Source of the DNA: DAHVFK01 sp963755395
Lineage (GTDB): Bacteria > Pseudomonadota > Gammaproteobacteria > Burkholderiales > SG8-39
Assembly (NCBI GenBank): GCA_963755395.1
Contig: CAVWJJ010000002.1
Span: 62,001-126,000, forward strand
Length of the DNA stretch: 64,000 nucleotides
Direction: 5' to 3'
Below the pieces are notes generated by a model that had not been told where the DNA came from, searched no databases, and worked only from the letters and a program-made list of their open reading frames with translations. A program made the translations under genes and the position numbers. Positions 35,591-46,695 of this stretch are shown here, one piece after another (within the stretch, counting starts at the first letter, position 1; each line of letters opens with the position of its first letter).

Positions 35591-36259
35591 TCAGCCGACG
35601 TACTTGCGGAAGAATTCCAGGGTCCTCGCGCGCGCGAGTTTCGCGCTCTCTGCGTTGTACGAGCCGCGCTGGTCGCAGTTGAACCCGTGCCCCGCCGGGT
35701 AGAAGTGGGCGGTCGCCTCCGGGTGCGCTGCGGCGACTTTCTTCGCCTGCTCGAGCGGGATCGATTGGTCCTGCTCGCCGAAGTGGAACATCACCGGACA
35801 CTTGGGCTGCTCGGAAATGAAGTTCGGGATTGCGCCGCCGTAGTAGGGCGCCGCGCAGGCAAGCCCGTGCAGGCGCCCGGCCGCCACCCAGGCGACGGTT
35901 CCCCCCCAGCAATAGCCCACGATCCCGACCTTGCCCGCGGATTTTACGGTCTCGATTGCCGCGCTGACGTCGATCAGGGTTTGTTTCCAGTCCAGCTTCT
36001 GCATGATCGCCACCCCCGCCTGGATCTCGGGTTGGGAGTAGCCGGTCTCGTAGCCGCGCTGCACCCGGTCGTACATCGCCGGCGCGAGCGCGAGGTAACC
36101 GTCGGCGGCATAGCCGTCGGCGATCGACCGGATGTGGCTGTTGACGCCGAAGATCTCCTGGATAACGACCACGGCACCGCGCGGCCTGGCGGCGGGATCG
36201 GCGCGGTAGGCGGCGAGCTTGTGCCCGTCGGCCGCGGTGAGTTCGATCATCTTCCCCAT
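35591..36259 (-). CDS. dienelactone hydrolase family protein
   Basis: A 222-residue dienelactone-hydrolase-type alpha/beta hydrolase. EIFGVNSHIRSIADGYAADG, the Cys nucleophile elbow GYCWGG, FGEQDQSIP (Asp) and YPAGHGFNCD (His) form the Cys-Asp-His triad. ATG at 36259 follows a GGAGGAG ribosome site. It is convergent with the operon and may or may not act in its pathway. Confidence 0.85.
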   Translation of the reverse strand: MGKMIELTAADGHKLAAYRADPAARPRGAVVVIQEIFGVNSHIRSIADGYAADGYLALAPAMYDRVQRGYETGYSQPEIQAGVAIMQKLDWKQTLIDVSAAIETVKSAGKVGIVGYCWGGTVAWVAAGRLHGLACAAPYYGGAIPNFISEQPKCPVMFHFGEQDQSIPLEQAKKVAAAHPEATAHFYPAGHGFNCDQRGSYNAESAKLARARTLEFFRKYVG

Positions 36260-36318
36260 ACTCTCCTCCTGTTGCGTTCTGGCCGGCCATTCTAGCGGCA
36301 GCCGGTAGAATCCGGGCC

Positions 36319-37323
36319 ATGAAGAAAACGCCTGACGAATTGCTGAAACTCGCGCGCGCCGCGCTTCAGCGCGCGGGCGCCGACCCGCGCATGGCCGAGG
36401 CCGCGGCGCGGCACCTGGTCGCCGCCGAGGAGCAGGGGCTGCCGAGCCACGGCATGTCGCGGGTTCCATTCTATTGCGCGATGCTCAACAACGGCCGCGC
36501 CGACGGCAGCGCCGGGCCGCGGCTCGCCGCGGACAAGGCGGCCGTGTGCCTGATCGACAACTGCGACGCGCTGCCCTACGAGGCCTGCGAGTGGGCGATC
36601 GCCGAGGTGATCGAGCGCGCCAGGCGCAACGGCATCGGCTACGCGGGCATCACCCGCAGCGGGCATGTGGGGGTGCTCGGCATTCACCTCTTGCCGGTGG
36701 CGCGCGCCGGCATGGTCGGCTTCGCGTTCACAAACTCCCCTGCCGCGATTCCACCCTGGGGCGGCAGCAAGGCGCTATTCGGCACCGATCCCGTGGCGGC
36801 CGTGTTCCCCCGTCCGGATGCGGAGCCGCTGGTGATCGACCTCGCGCTCACCACCGTGATCCGGGGCAAGATCATGCTTGCGGCGCAGAAGGGCGAGCGC
36901 ATCCCGGAAGGCTGGGCGCTCGACCGCCACGGCAAGCCGACCACCGATCCGAAGGAAGCCATCGAGCACGGCAGCATGTTCCCGATTGGCGGCGTGAAAG
37001 GCGCCATGCTGGCGCTGATGTTCGAGCTTATCTGCAGCGCGCTTACGGGTTCGGCGATCGGAGCGGAAGCCGATTCGTTCTTCGCCGAGCAGGGCAACCG
37101 CCCGCGCGTCGGACAGTCGTTCATCGCCATCGACCCGGGCACACTGGCCGGGCGCGAAAAGTACTTCGAGCGCGTCGAGACCGTGGTGCGCCTGATGCTT
37201 GCCGACGCCGGCGTGCGGCTGCCGGGATCGCGCCGCTTCGAAGCCAGGGCGCGCGCCCAGGCCGAGGCCATCGAGGTGCCCGACGCCTTGCTGGCAAAGA
37301 TCGCCGCCCTGGCGACGGGCTGA
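36319..37323 (+). CDS. Ldh2/MDH2-family NAD(P)-dependent 2-hydroxyacid dehydrogenase
   Basis: A 334-residue member of the malate/L-lactate dehydrogenase 2 family (Ldh2, COG2055), which includes ComC sulfolactate dehydrogenase, ureidoglycolate dehydrogenase and malate dehydrogenases. Motifs are LPSHGMSRVPFY, SGHVGVLGIHLLPVARAGM and SPAAIPPWGGSKALFGTDPVA. It probably oxidises a 2-hydroxyacid to a 2-oxoacid, the step between the hydratase and decarboxylase of the operon just upstream. It is divergent from the hydrolase and followed 4 nt later by xerD. Confidence 0.82.
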   Translation: MKKTPDELLKLARAALQRAGADPRMAEAAARHLVAAEEQGLPSHGMSRVPFYCAMLNNGRADGSAGPRLAADKAAVCLIDNCDALPYEACEWAIAEVIERARRNGIGYAGITRSGHVGVLGIHLLPVARAGMVGFAFTNSPAAIPPWGGSKALFGTDPVAAVFPRPDAEPLVIDLALTTVIRGKIMLAAQKGERIPEGWALDRHGKPTTDPKEAIEHGSMFPIGGVKGAMLALMFELICSALTGSAIGAEADSFFAEQGNRPRVGQSFIAIDPGTLAGREKYFERVETVVRLMLADAGVRLPGSRRFEARARAQAEAIEVPDALLAKIAALATG

Positions 37324-37327
37324 GGCG

Positions 37328-38220
<893 letters not shown>

Positions 38221-38224
<4 letters not shown>

Positions 38225-38709
38225 AGCGCCCCAGCCACAGCGAGACCCTCGCGACGCAGTTCCTGAAGCAGCACGGCGTCGTCTTCGGCGAGCATTTCTA
38301 CGAATACGTCGAGCACGGGGGCGCCGAGCGCGGCGCCGATGAGCTCGGCGTTCCAGGCAGCGAGGTGGTCAAGACGCTGGTGATGGAGGACGAGCGCGGG
38401 GCGCCGCTCCTGGTGCTGATGCACGGCGACCGCAAGGTTTCGACCAAGAACCTGGCGCGCCAGGCGGGCCGCAAGCGCATCGAGCCGTGCCGGCCCGAAG
38501 TCGCGCAGCGCCATTCCGGTTACCAGGTCGGCGGCACCTCGCCCTTTGGCACGCGCAAGTCGATGCCGGTCTACATGGAGCGCTCGATCCTCGATCTGCC
38601 GCGCATCTACCTCAACGGCGGACGGCGTGGCTTTCTGCTCAGCCTGGCGCCGGCCGAGGTCGTGCGCGTGCTCGCGCCGCAGCTGCTCGACGTCGCGCTC
38701 GCGGACTAG
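38221..38709 (+). CDS. ybaK: Cys-tRNA(Pro) deacylase, YbaK/EbsC family
   Basis: A 162-residue YbaK-type editing domain that hydrolyses mischarged Cys-tRNA(Pro). The conserved stretch is VVKTLVMEDERGAPLLVLMHG, with GYQVGGTSPFGTRKSMPVYME. The start overlaps the xerD stop at ATGA. Confidence 0.88.
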
Positions 38710-39059
38710 TCCTTGCGCCGCTCGATCGAGACGCCAACGAACTTTGCGTTGCCGAGGATGCCGATCTTCGCCGCGCTCACCTTTACCCAGGGCGCGCCGA
38801 AATCGCCGACGATGAGCTGCGCGATGCGCTCGGCGAAGGTCTCGACCAGCCGGAAGTGTCCGCTGGAGGCGATGTCCCGGATCCGCAGCGCCACCTGCTC
38901 GTAGTCGATCGTGTCGGACACCTTGTCGCTCTCGAACACGGTCGCGCCCGGCAGCCCGATGTCGAGGTCGATCGAGACGATCTGCGGCACGTGGCGCTCG
39001 CGCTTGTGAATGCCGATCAGCACTTCGACGCGCAGCTCGCGGATGAGGATGCTGTCCAT
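38706..39059 (-). CDS. folB: dihydroneopterin aldolase
   Basis: A 117-residue FolB of folate biosynthesis, removing glycolaldehyde from dihydroneopterin. MDSILIRELRVEVLIGIHKRE, TIDYEQVALRIRDIA, LVETFAERIA and GAPWVKVSAAKIG hold the active-site pattern. It overlaps the convergent ybaK stop and is divergent from plsY. Confidence 0.9.
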   Translation of the reverse strand: MDSILIRELRVEVLIGIHKRERHVPQIVSIDLDIGLPGATVFESDKVSDTIDYEQVALRIRDIASSGHFRLVETFAERIAQLIVGDFGAPWVKVSAAKIGILGNAKFVGVSIERRKD

Positions 39060-39105
39060 GACCTGTGCCTGATTATAGGGGTCGCAAGGGTAGAATGGCC
39101 TGCCG

Positions 39106-39699
39106 ATGCAAACCGTCCTGATCGTCCTCGCCGCGTACCTGCTTGGCTCGGTGTCGTTCGCGATCGTTGTGAGCCGCGTGCTCGCGCTGCCCGACCCGCG
39201 TTCCTACGGCTCGAAGAATCCCGGCGCGACCAACGTGCTGCGCAGCGGCAGCAAGACCGCGGCCGTGCTCACGCTGCTCGGGGACGCGGGCAAGGGCTGG
39301 CTCGCAGTGTGGCTTGCGGCCGCGTTTTCCGGCGCGGGCGCGGTTGACGGCATGGCCGCACCGCTTGCCGGCCTCGCCGTTTTCGCCGGGCACCTGTTTC
39401 CGGTGTTTCATCGCTTTCGCGGCGGCAAGGGTGTCGCGACCGCGGCGGGCGTGCTGCTGGGCTTCGACCCGTGGCTCGGGCTGGCGACCGTCGCGACCTG
39501 GGTCGTGTTCGCACTCTTTTTCCGCATCTCTTCGCTCGCGGCCCTCGCCGCGGCGCTATTCGCGTCGTTCTATGCCTGGTGGCTGTTCGGCCTGCGGCCG
39601 CTGCTCGCGGCGGTGCTGGCGATCGCGCTGCTGCTGGTATGGCGCCACCGCGCGAACATCACGCGCCTGATCGCCGGCACCGAGCCGCGCATCCGCTAG
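39106..39699 (+). CDS. plsY: glycerol-3-phosphate acyltransferase PlsY
   Basis: A 197-residue membrane acyltransferase using acyl-phosphate to acylate glycerol-3-phosphate. Signature segments are YLLGSVSFAIVVSR, SYGSKNPGATNVLRSGSK, GHLFPVFHRFRGGKGVATAAG and a C-terminal helix. Its end overlaps the convergent tsaD stop by 4 nt. Confidence 0.93.
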   Translation: MQTVLIVLAAYLLGSVSFAIVVSRVLALPDPRSYGSKNPGATNVLRSGSKTAAVLTLLGDAGKGWLAVWLAAAFSGAGAVDGMAAPLAGLAVFAGHLFPVFHRFRGGKGVATAAGVLLGFDPWLGLATVATWVVFALFFRISSLAALAAALFASFYAWWLFGLRPLLAAVLAIALLLVWRHRANITRLIAGTEPRIR

Positions 39700-40715
39700 G
39701 AGAGCGTCTCGAGATCCCAGCGCGGGCGCACGCCGAAGGCGGCGCGCTTGCGCACCTGGCGGTCCTGCTGCTGCAGCCTGAGGGCGGCCGCGAGCGCGAT
39801 CATCGCGCCGTTGTCGGTGCACAGCTCGGGCTCCGGGTAGAACACGTCGAACCCGCTGCGCGCGCCCTGCGCGTCCAGGCGCGCGCGCAGCGCGCGGTTG
39901 GCGCCGACGCCGCCGGCGACTACGAGGCTGGTCAGGCCGGTCGCTTCCATCGCCTGCGCGCACTTGGCCACCAGCACCTCGACGATCGCGTCCTGGAAGG
40001 CGCGCGCCACGTCGGCCCGGAACTGCGGCTCGGGGTTGGCGCCCCGTAGCAGCAACATCACCGCTGTCTTCAGGCCGGAGAAGCTGAATTCCAGGTCGCC
40101 GCTCGCGATCATCGGCCGCGGCAGACGATGGCGCCCCGGGATGCCGGATTCGGCCAGGCGCGCCAGCGCCGGCCCGCCCGGATAGCCCAGCCCGAGCAGC
40201 GTGGCGGTCTTGTCGAACGCTTCCCCGGCCGCGTCGTCCTGGGTCTCGCCCAGCAGCGCGTAGCGGGCGATCCCGTCGACCCGCATCAGCTGGGTATGCC
40301 CGCCCGAGACCAGCAGGGCGACGAACGGAAAGGCGGGCGGACGCTGCGAGAGCAGGGGCGAAAGCAGATGTCCTTCGAGGTGATGAATGCCGATTGCCGG
40401 TACGTCAAGCGCCAGCGCCAGCGCGTGGGCGAACGAGGCCCCGACCAGCAGCGCGCCCGCCAGCCCCGGGCCCTCGGTATAGGCCACCGCGCCGAGCTGT
40501 GCGATTTCGCGCCCGGCCTGCTTGCAGACGCCGCGCACCAGGGGGATCAGACGCCGGATATGGTCGCGCGAGGCCAGCTCGGGCACCACCCCGCCGTAGG
40601 CCTCGTGCATCGCCACCTGGGAATGAACCGCGTGCGCGAGCAGGCCCGCTCCGGCGCTGTCATACAGCGCGATGCCGGTTTCGTCGCACGAGGTCTCTAT
40701 CCCCAGGATCAGCAT
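39696..40715 (-). CDS. tsaD: tRNA N6-adenosine threonylcarbamoyltransferase
   Basis: A 339-residue TsaD/Kae1 ASKHA-fold protein completing t6A37 modification. LGIETSCDETGIALYD, IGIHHLEGHLLSPLL (metal His residues), LVSGGHTQLM, YPGGPALARLA and VAGGVGANRALR are all present. It uses the product of the Sua5-type enzyme at 21631. Divergent from rpsU, a conserved arrangement in proteobacteria. Confidence 0.95.
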   Translation of the reverse strand: MLILGIETSCDETGIALYDSAGAGLLAHAVHSQVAMHEAYGGVVPELASRDHIRRLIPLVRGVCKQAGREIAQLGAVAYTEGPGLAGALLVGASFAHALALALDVPAIGIHHLEGHLLSPLLSQRPPAFPFVALLVSGGHTQLMRVDGIARYALLGETQDDAAGEAFDKTATLLGLGYPGGPALARLAESGIPGRHRLPRPMIASGDLEFSFSGLKTAVMLLLRGANPEPQFRADVARAFQDAIVEVLVAKCAQAMEATGLTSLVVAGGVGANRALRARLDAQGARSGFDVFYPEPELCTDNGAMIALAAALRLQQQDRQVRKRAAFGVRPRWDLETLS

Positions 40716-40760
40716 ACGATTGGCATTCTACGGGGCTGGCGGCATGGCCTTGAATCCGGA

Positions 40761-40766
40761 TATAAT
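40761..40766 (+). promoter_or_regulatory. candidate -10 box of rpsU / macromolecular-synthesis operon
   Basis: A perfect TATAAT lies 32 nt before the rpsU ATG in the tsaD-rpsU gap. The -35 region is poor (TGGCGG-like at 17-18 nt). Confidence 0.45.
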
Positions 40767-40798
40767 TCGCGTCTTTTGCAAAACCTGCTGGGGTCTGG

Positions 40799-41011
40799 AT
40801 GCCGACTGTTCGCATCAAGGAAAACGAGCCGTTCGAAGTGGCGATGCGCCGCTTCAAGCGCACCGTGGAGAAGACCGGGCTGCTGACCGAGCTGCGCGCC
40901 CGCGAGTTCTACGAGAAGCCGACCGCGGAGCGCAAGCGCAAGCTCGCAGCCGCCGTCAAGCGCCATCACAAGCGCCTGCGCAGCCAGATGCTGCCGCAGA
41001 AGCTCTACTAG
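40799..41011 (+). CDS. rpsU: 30S ribosomal protein S21
   Basis: A 70-residue S21, very basic, beginning MPTVRIKENEPFEVAMRRFK, with EFYEKPTAERKRK and a Lys/Arg-rich end. First gene of the rpsU-yqeY-dnaG-rpoD group; a strong hairpin follows it. Confidence 0.95.
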   Translation: MPTVRIKENEPFEVAMRRFKRTVEKTGLLTELRAREFYEKPTAERKRKLAAAVKRHHKRLRSQMLPQKLY

Positions 41012-41034
41012 GCTGGAAGACCGAGATATTCCCG

Positions 41035-41066
41035 CGCCCCGGCGCCGTGCGCCGGGGCGTTTCCAT
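41035..41066 (+). terminator. hairpin terminator/attenuator after rpsU
   Basis: A perfect 10-bp GC stem (CGCCCCGGCG / CGCCGGGGCG) with a 5-nt loop, followed by TTTCCATTT. A partial terminator between rpsU and dnaG, letting S21 be made in excess, is known in E. coli and would fit here. Confidence 0.7.
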
Positions 41067-41078
41067 TTCTGAGTCCGG

Positions 41079-41525
41079 ATGCCGCTTAAACAACGCATTA
41101 CCGAAGACATGAAGGCCGCCATGCGCGCCAAGGATCAGCCGCGGCTGTCCGCGGTCCGGCTGCTGCTGGCGGCAATGAAGCAGAAGGAGGTCGACGAGCG
41201 CGTCGAGCTGACTGACGTGGACGTCCTTTCGATCATAGAGAAAATGCTCAAGCAGCGCCGCGAGTCGATCGCCCAGTACGAATCGGCCGGGCGCATGGAC
41301 CTGGCCGATGTCGAGAAGTTCGAATCCGGCGTGCTGTCACAGTACCTGCCGCAGCAGCTGGGCGATGCCGAGGTCGGCGAAGCGGTTGCGGCGGCTATCG
41401 CGGAGTCCGGCGCCGCCGGACCGAAGGACATGGGCAAGGTCATGGCGCTGCTCAAGCCACGCCTGGCCGGCCGCGCAGACATGGGCAAGGTGTCCGGGCT
41501 GGTGAAATCCAGACTCTCCCCCTAA
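41079..41525 (+). CDS. GatB/YqeY domain protein
   Basis: A 148-residue YqeY protein (LKQRITEDMKAAMRAKDQ, LRLLLAAMKQKEVDER-like start, KMLKQRRESIAQYESAGR, LPQQLGDAEV, GKVMALLKPRLAGRADM). The domain is shared with the tRNA-binding tail of GatB. It commonly lies between rpsU and dnaG in betaproteobacteria. Confidence 0.92.
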   Translation: MPLKQRITEDMKAAMRAKDQPRLSAVRLLLAAMKQKEVDERVELTDVDVLSIIEKMLKQRRESIAQYESAGRMDLADVEKFESGVLSQYLPQQLGDAEVGEAVAAAIAESGAAGPKDMGKVMALLKPRLAGRADMGKVSGLVKSRLSP

Positions 41526-41567
41526 GGCGGCTCGCCGGCCGCTAAACTAGGGCCAGGCGGCCGTCCC

Positions 41568-43311
41568 GTGATCCCAGAGAGCTTCAAGCAGGACCTCCTC
41601 AACCGCGTCGACATCGTCGATGTCGTGTCGCGCTACGTGAAGCTGAAGAAGGGCGGGGCCAATTTCACGGGCCTGTGCCCGTTCCACAGCGAGAAATCGC
41701 CCTCCTTCACGGTCAGCCCTGCGAAGCAGTTCTACCATTGCTTCGGCTGCGGCGCGCACGGCAACGCGATCGGTTTCCTGATGTCGTACGCCGGCCTCGG
41801 CTACGTCGACGCGGTGAAGGATCTTGCCGCCTCGGCCGGGATGCAGATGCCGGAGTTTCGGCCGGCCTCGCCGCAGGAGAGCGCGCGTCGCGAGCGCGAA
41901 ACCGACCTCTACGCGCTGATGGAGCGCGCGATGGAGTTCTACCGGGCCGAGCTGAAGAAATCGCCGCGCGCGATCGAATATCTCAAGGGCCGCGGGCTGA
42001 CCGGCGAGGTCGCGGCGCGGTTCCGCATCGGCTATGCGCCGGACGACTGGCAGGCGTTGCGCGATGCGTTCCCGGAGTACGAAGACAAGGCGCTGGTCGA
42101 ATGCGGTCTGGTGATCGAGAACGAGGGCAAGCGCTACGACCGCTTCCGCGACCGGGTGATGTTTCCGATCCTGTCGGTGCGCGGGGCGGTGATCGGCTTC
42201 GGCGGGCGCGTGCTCGGCGCCGGTGAGCCCAAATACCTGAATTCGCCGGAAACGCCCCTGTTCGAGAAAGGGCGCGAAGTCTATGGCTTGGTTCAGGCGC
42301 GCGACGCGATCCGTACCTCGGGCCGCGCGCTGGTGGTCGAGGGCTACATGGATGTGGTGGCGCTGGCGCAGTACGGCGTCGGCTATGCGGTCGCCACGCT
42401 CGGTACGGCAACTACGCCCGACGCACGTCTCAAAGCTGCTGCGGCTCGCCGACGAGCTGGTGTTCTGCTTCGACGGCGACGCGGCGGGGCGCAAAGCGGC
42501 GTGGCGCGCGCTCGAGGTGAGCTTGCCGCTCGCGCCGGACCACAAGCCGATCCGCTTCCTGTTCCTGCCCGAGGGCGACGATCCGGACAGCTACGTGCGC
42601 GCTCACGGCAAGGAGGCGTTCGAGCGCCTAGTGCGCGAGGCACAGACCCTGTCAGAGTTCCTGCTCGGTGAGCTGCGCGCCGCGGCCGACCTCTCCAGCG
42701 CCGAGGGCCGCTCCGGGTTCCTCAGCGCGGCGAAGCCCTACCTGCGACAGATCGCGACCGGCGCGCTCAGGCTGCAGATCGTGAAGGAGGTCGCGGCGCT
42801 CGCCGGCATATCCCAGGACGAGGCTGAACAGATCCTTGAATTGCGCCCGGCGCGACCCTACACGCGGCCGGCGCCGGCGAAGCTTCAATCCTCGCGCCAG
42901 TTCGCGCTCGAGGAAAGGCTGCTGGCGCTCGTGTTCGCCAAGCCGTCGCTCGCGCTCGAGGTCGATCCGGGTCTGCTCGATCCCTCGCTCGAGGAGAGCA
43001 AGGCGCTGGCGCAAATTGCCGCGGCGCTCAAGCGAACCGAGCGACCGGACGAGGTGTCTGACGGGATGCTGATCGAGCTGCTGGGCGAATCGCCGCACCG
43101 CGACGTGCTTGCGCGCGCCCAGGCGACGCTGTGGATGTCGCTCAGGCTATCGCCGGAAGAGGCGCTGGGCGAGTTCCGCGACACTCTATCCAAACTTGGC
43201 ACGCGCGCCCCGGCCGAGGAAAAGGCGCTGCTGGCCAAGATTCTCAAGAAATCCGCAACAGCAGAGGAAGAAAGGATTTTCCAGGAACGTTACATGCCCA
43301 AAGGGCCTTGA
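41568..43311 (+). CDS. dnaG: DNA primase (one +1 frame break)
   Basis: DnaG primase, 580 residues once corrected. GTG start, zinc-binding CPFHSEKSPSFTVSPAKQFYHCFGCG, RNA-polymerase core with FGGRVLG, VVEGYMDVVAL (TOPRIM Glu) and FCFDGDAAGRKAAWRAL (DxD), then a DnaB-interaction C-domain. An extra G near 42420, between CCC and ACG (TATTP|THVSKLL), shifts the frame; downstream is intact to TGA at 43311. As primase is essential, the break is likely an error. Confidence 0.92.
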
Positions 43312-43323
43312 GATTCATTGATT

Positions 43324-43332
43324 TGCTACAAT
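43324..43332 (+). promoter_or_regulatory. candidate extended -10 promoter of rpoD
   Basis: TGCTACAAT (TGn plus TACAAT) lies in the dnaG-rpoD gap, 51 nt before the rpoD ATG, without a good -35 box. It could give rpoD its own transcript. Confidence 0.4.
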
Positions 43333-43382
43333 ATACGGTTTCGCCGGACCTCCCGTAGTCCGGGACCAGACGTGAGGCAAGG

Positions 43383-45726
<2,344 letters not shown>

Positions 45727-45745
45727 TCGGGTCGGCAATCAATTG

Positions 45746-45774
45746 AAGGGCCGCGTGAGCGGCCCTTCTCTTTT
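45746..45774 (+). terminator. rho-independent terminator of rpoD
   Basis: A 9-bp perfect stem AAGGGCCGC / GCGGCCCTT with GTGA loop, followed by CTCTTTTC. It starts 20 nt after the rpoD stop, and the next gene's GTG lies just beyond. Confidence 0.85.
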
Positions 45775-45790
45775 CTGGGAGGAAGTGTTT

Positions 45791-45791
45791 G
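45791..45791 (+). other. GTG start position of the DsbA-family gene
   Basis: GTG is preferred because GGGAGGAA lies ~10 nt upstream and translation gives VTKHVDYYFSPSSPW, the expected family N-terminus. The in-frame codons before it run through the rpoD terminator. Confidence 0.6.
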
Positions 45792-46385
45792 TGACCAAGC
45801 ACGTTGACTACTACTTTTCGCCGTCTTCGCCGTGGACCTACCTGGGCCATGAGCGCTTCGCCGGCATCGCGCGACGCTACGGGGCGCGAGATCGCGGTCA
45901 AGCCGGTCGACTACGGCGTGATCTTCCCGCAGTCGGGCGGCCTGCCTCTGGGCAAGCGAGCGCCGCAGCGCCAGGCCTACCGCCTAATGGAGCTCAGGCG
46001 TTGGAAGGCGCACGTCGGGGTGCCGCTGACCGTGCAGCCCAAGTTCTTCCCGGTCGACGCCAATCCGGCGGCGCTGGCGATCGTCGCTGCGGCGCCCTCC
46101 GGCGCCGACGCCCAGATGCGGCTTGCGGGCGCGATTCTGCGCGCGCTGTGGGCCGAGGAGCAGAACATCGCCGATCCGGCGACGCTGCGCGCCGCGGCCG
46201 CCAAGGTCGGGCTGGACGGCGACAAGCTGCTCGCGGCCGCGCCCGGTGCCAAGGCGCAATTCGACGCCTTCACCCAGGAAGCGCTCGCGCGCGGCGTGTT
46301 CGGCGCCCCGACCTACACCTATCGCGACGAGCTGTTCTGGGGCCAGGACCGGCTCGACTTCCTCGAGCGCGCGCTGGCGACGTAA
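45791..46385 (+). CDS. DsbA-family 2-hydroxychromene-2-carboxylate isomerase-like protein (one frame break)
   Basis: A 197-residue kappa-GST/DsbA-fold protein. VDYYFSPSSPWTYLGHERF has the Ser-containing active site of HCCA isomerases instead of CxxC. Then VKPVDYGVIFPQSGGLPLGK, a helical middle, and GVFGAPTYTYRDELFWGQDR (cis-Pro loop). An extra G near 45884 shifts the frame between ARRYG and REIAVK; correction gives 198 codons. It may be a glutathione-dependent isomerase; the substrate is unknown. Confidence 0.85.
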
Positions 46386-46404
46386 AGTAACGCCTTTACC
46401 CTGT

Positions 46405-46481
46405 GGGCCGGTAGCTCAGTTGGTCAGAGCAGGGGACTCATAATCCCTTGGTCCTTGGTTCGAATCCAAGCCGGCCCACCA
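46405..46481 (+). tRNA. tRNA with CAU anticodon, probably tRNA-Ile2
   Basis: A full 77-nt tRNA: acceptor GGGCCGG / CCGGCCC, D-arm GCTCAGTTGGTCAGAGC, anticodon loop CTCATAA (CAU), T-loop TTCGAAT and encoded CCA. The anticodon arm GGGGACTCATAATCCC and following TTGGTCC resemble bacterial Ile2 (lysidine-modified, AUA-reading) more than elongator Met. Confidence 0.88.
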
Positions 46482-46695
46482 ATCAACTCAGAGATTTGGT
46501 CGCCAGTCTCAGAGCTGGTCACCGGCCACCGTGACGAGAGCGTGCAGTACTATCCAGGGCGTCGCCACGGCCGGACTCGATCCGCCTTGCAGCTGCGGCC
46601 AAGCAATCCGTCGCAAACTTCGCGTAGTGGTCTACCATGTTGCTCGTCTCGCGGGGGGGTATGCGGACAGCCGGACCTAGGTCAGATCTCCCAGC

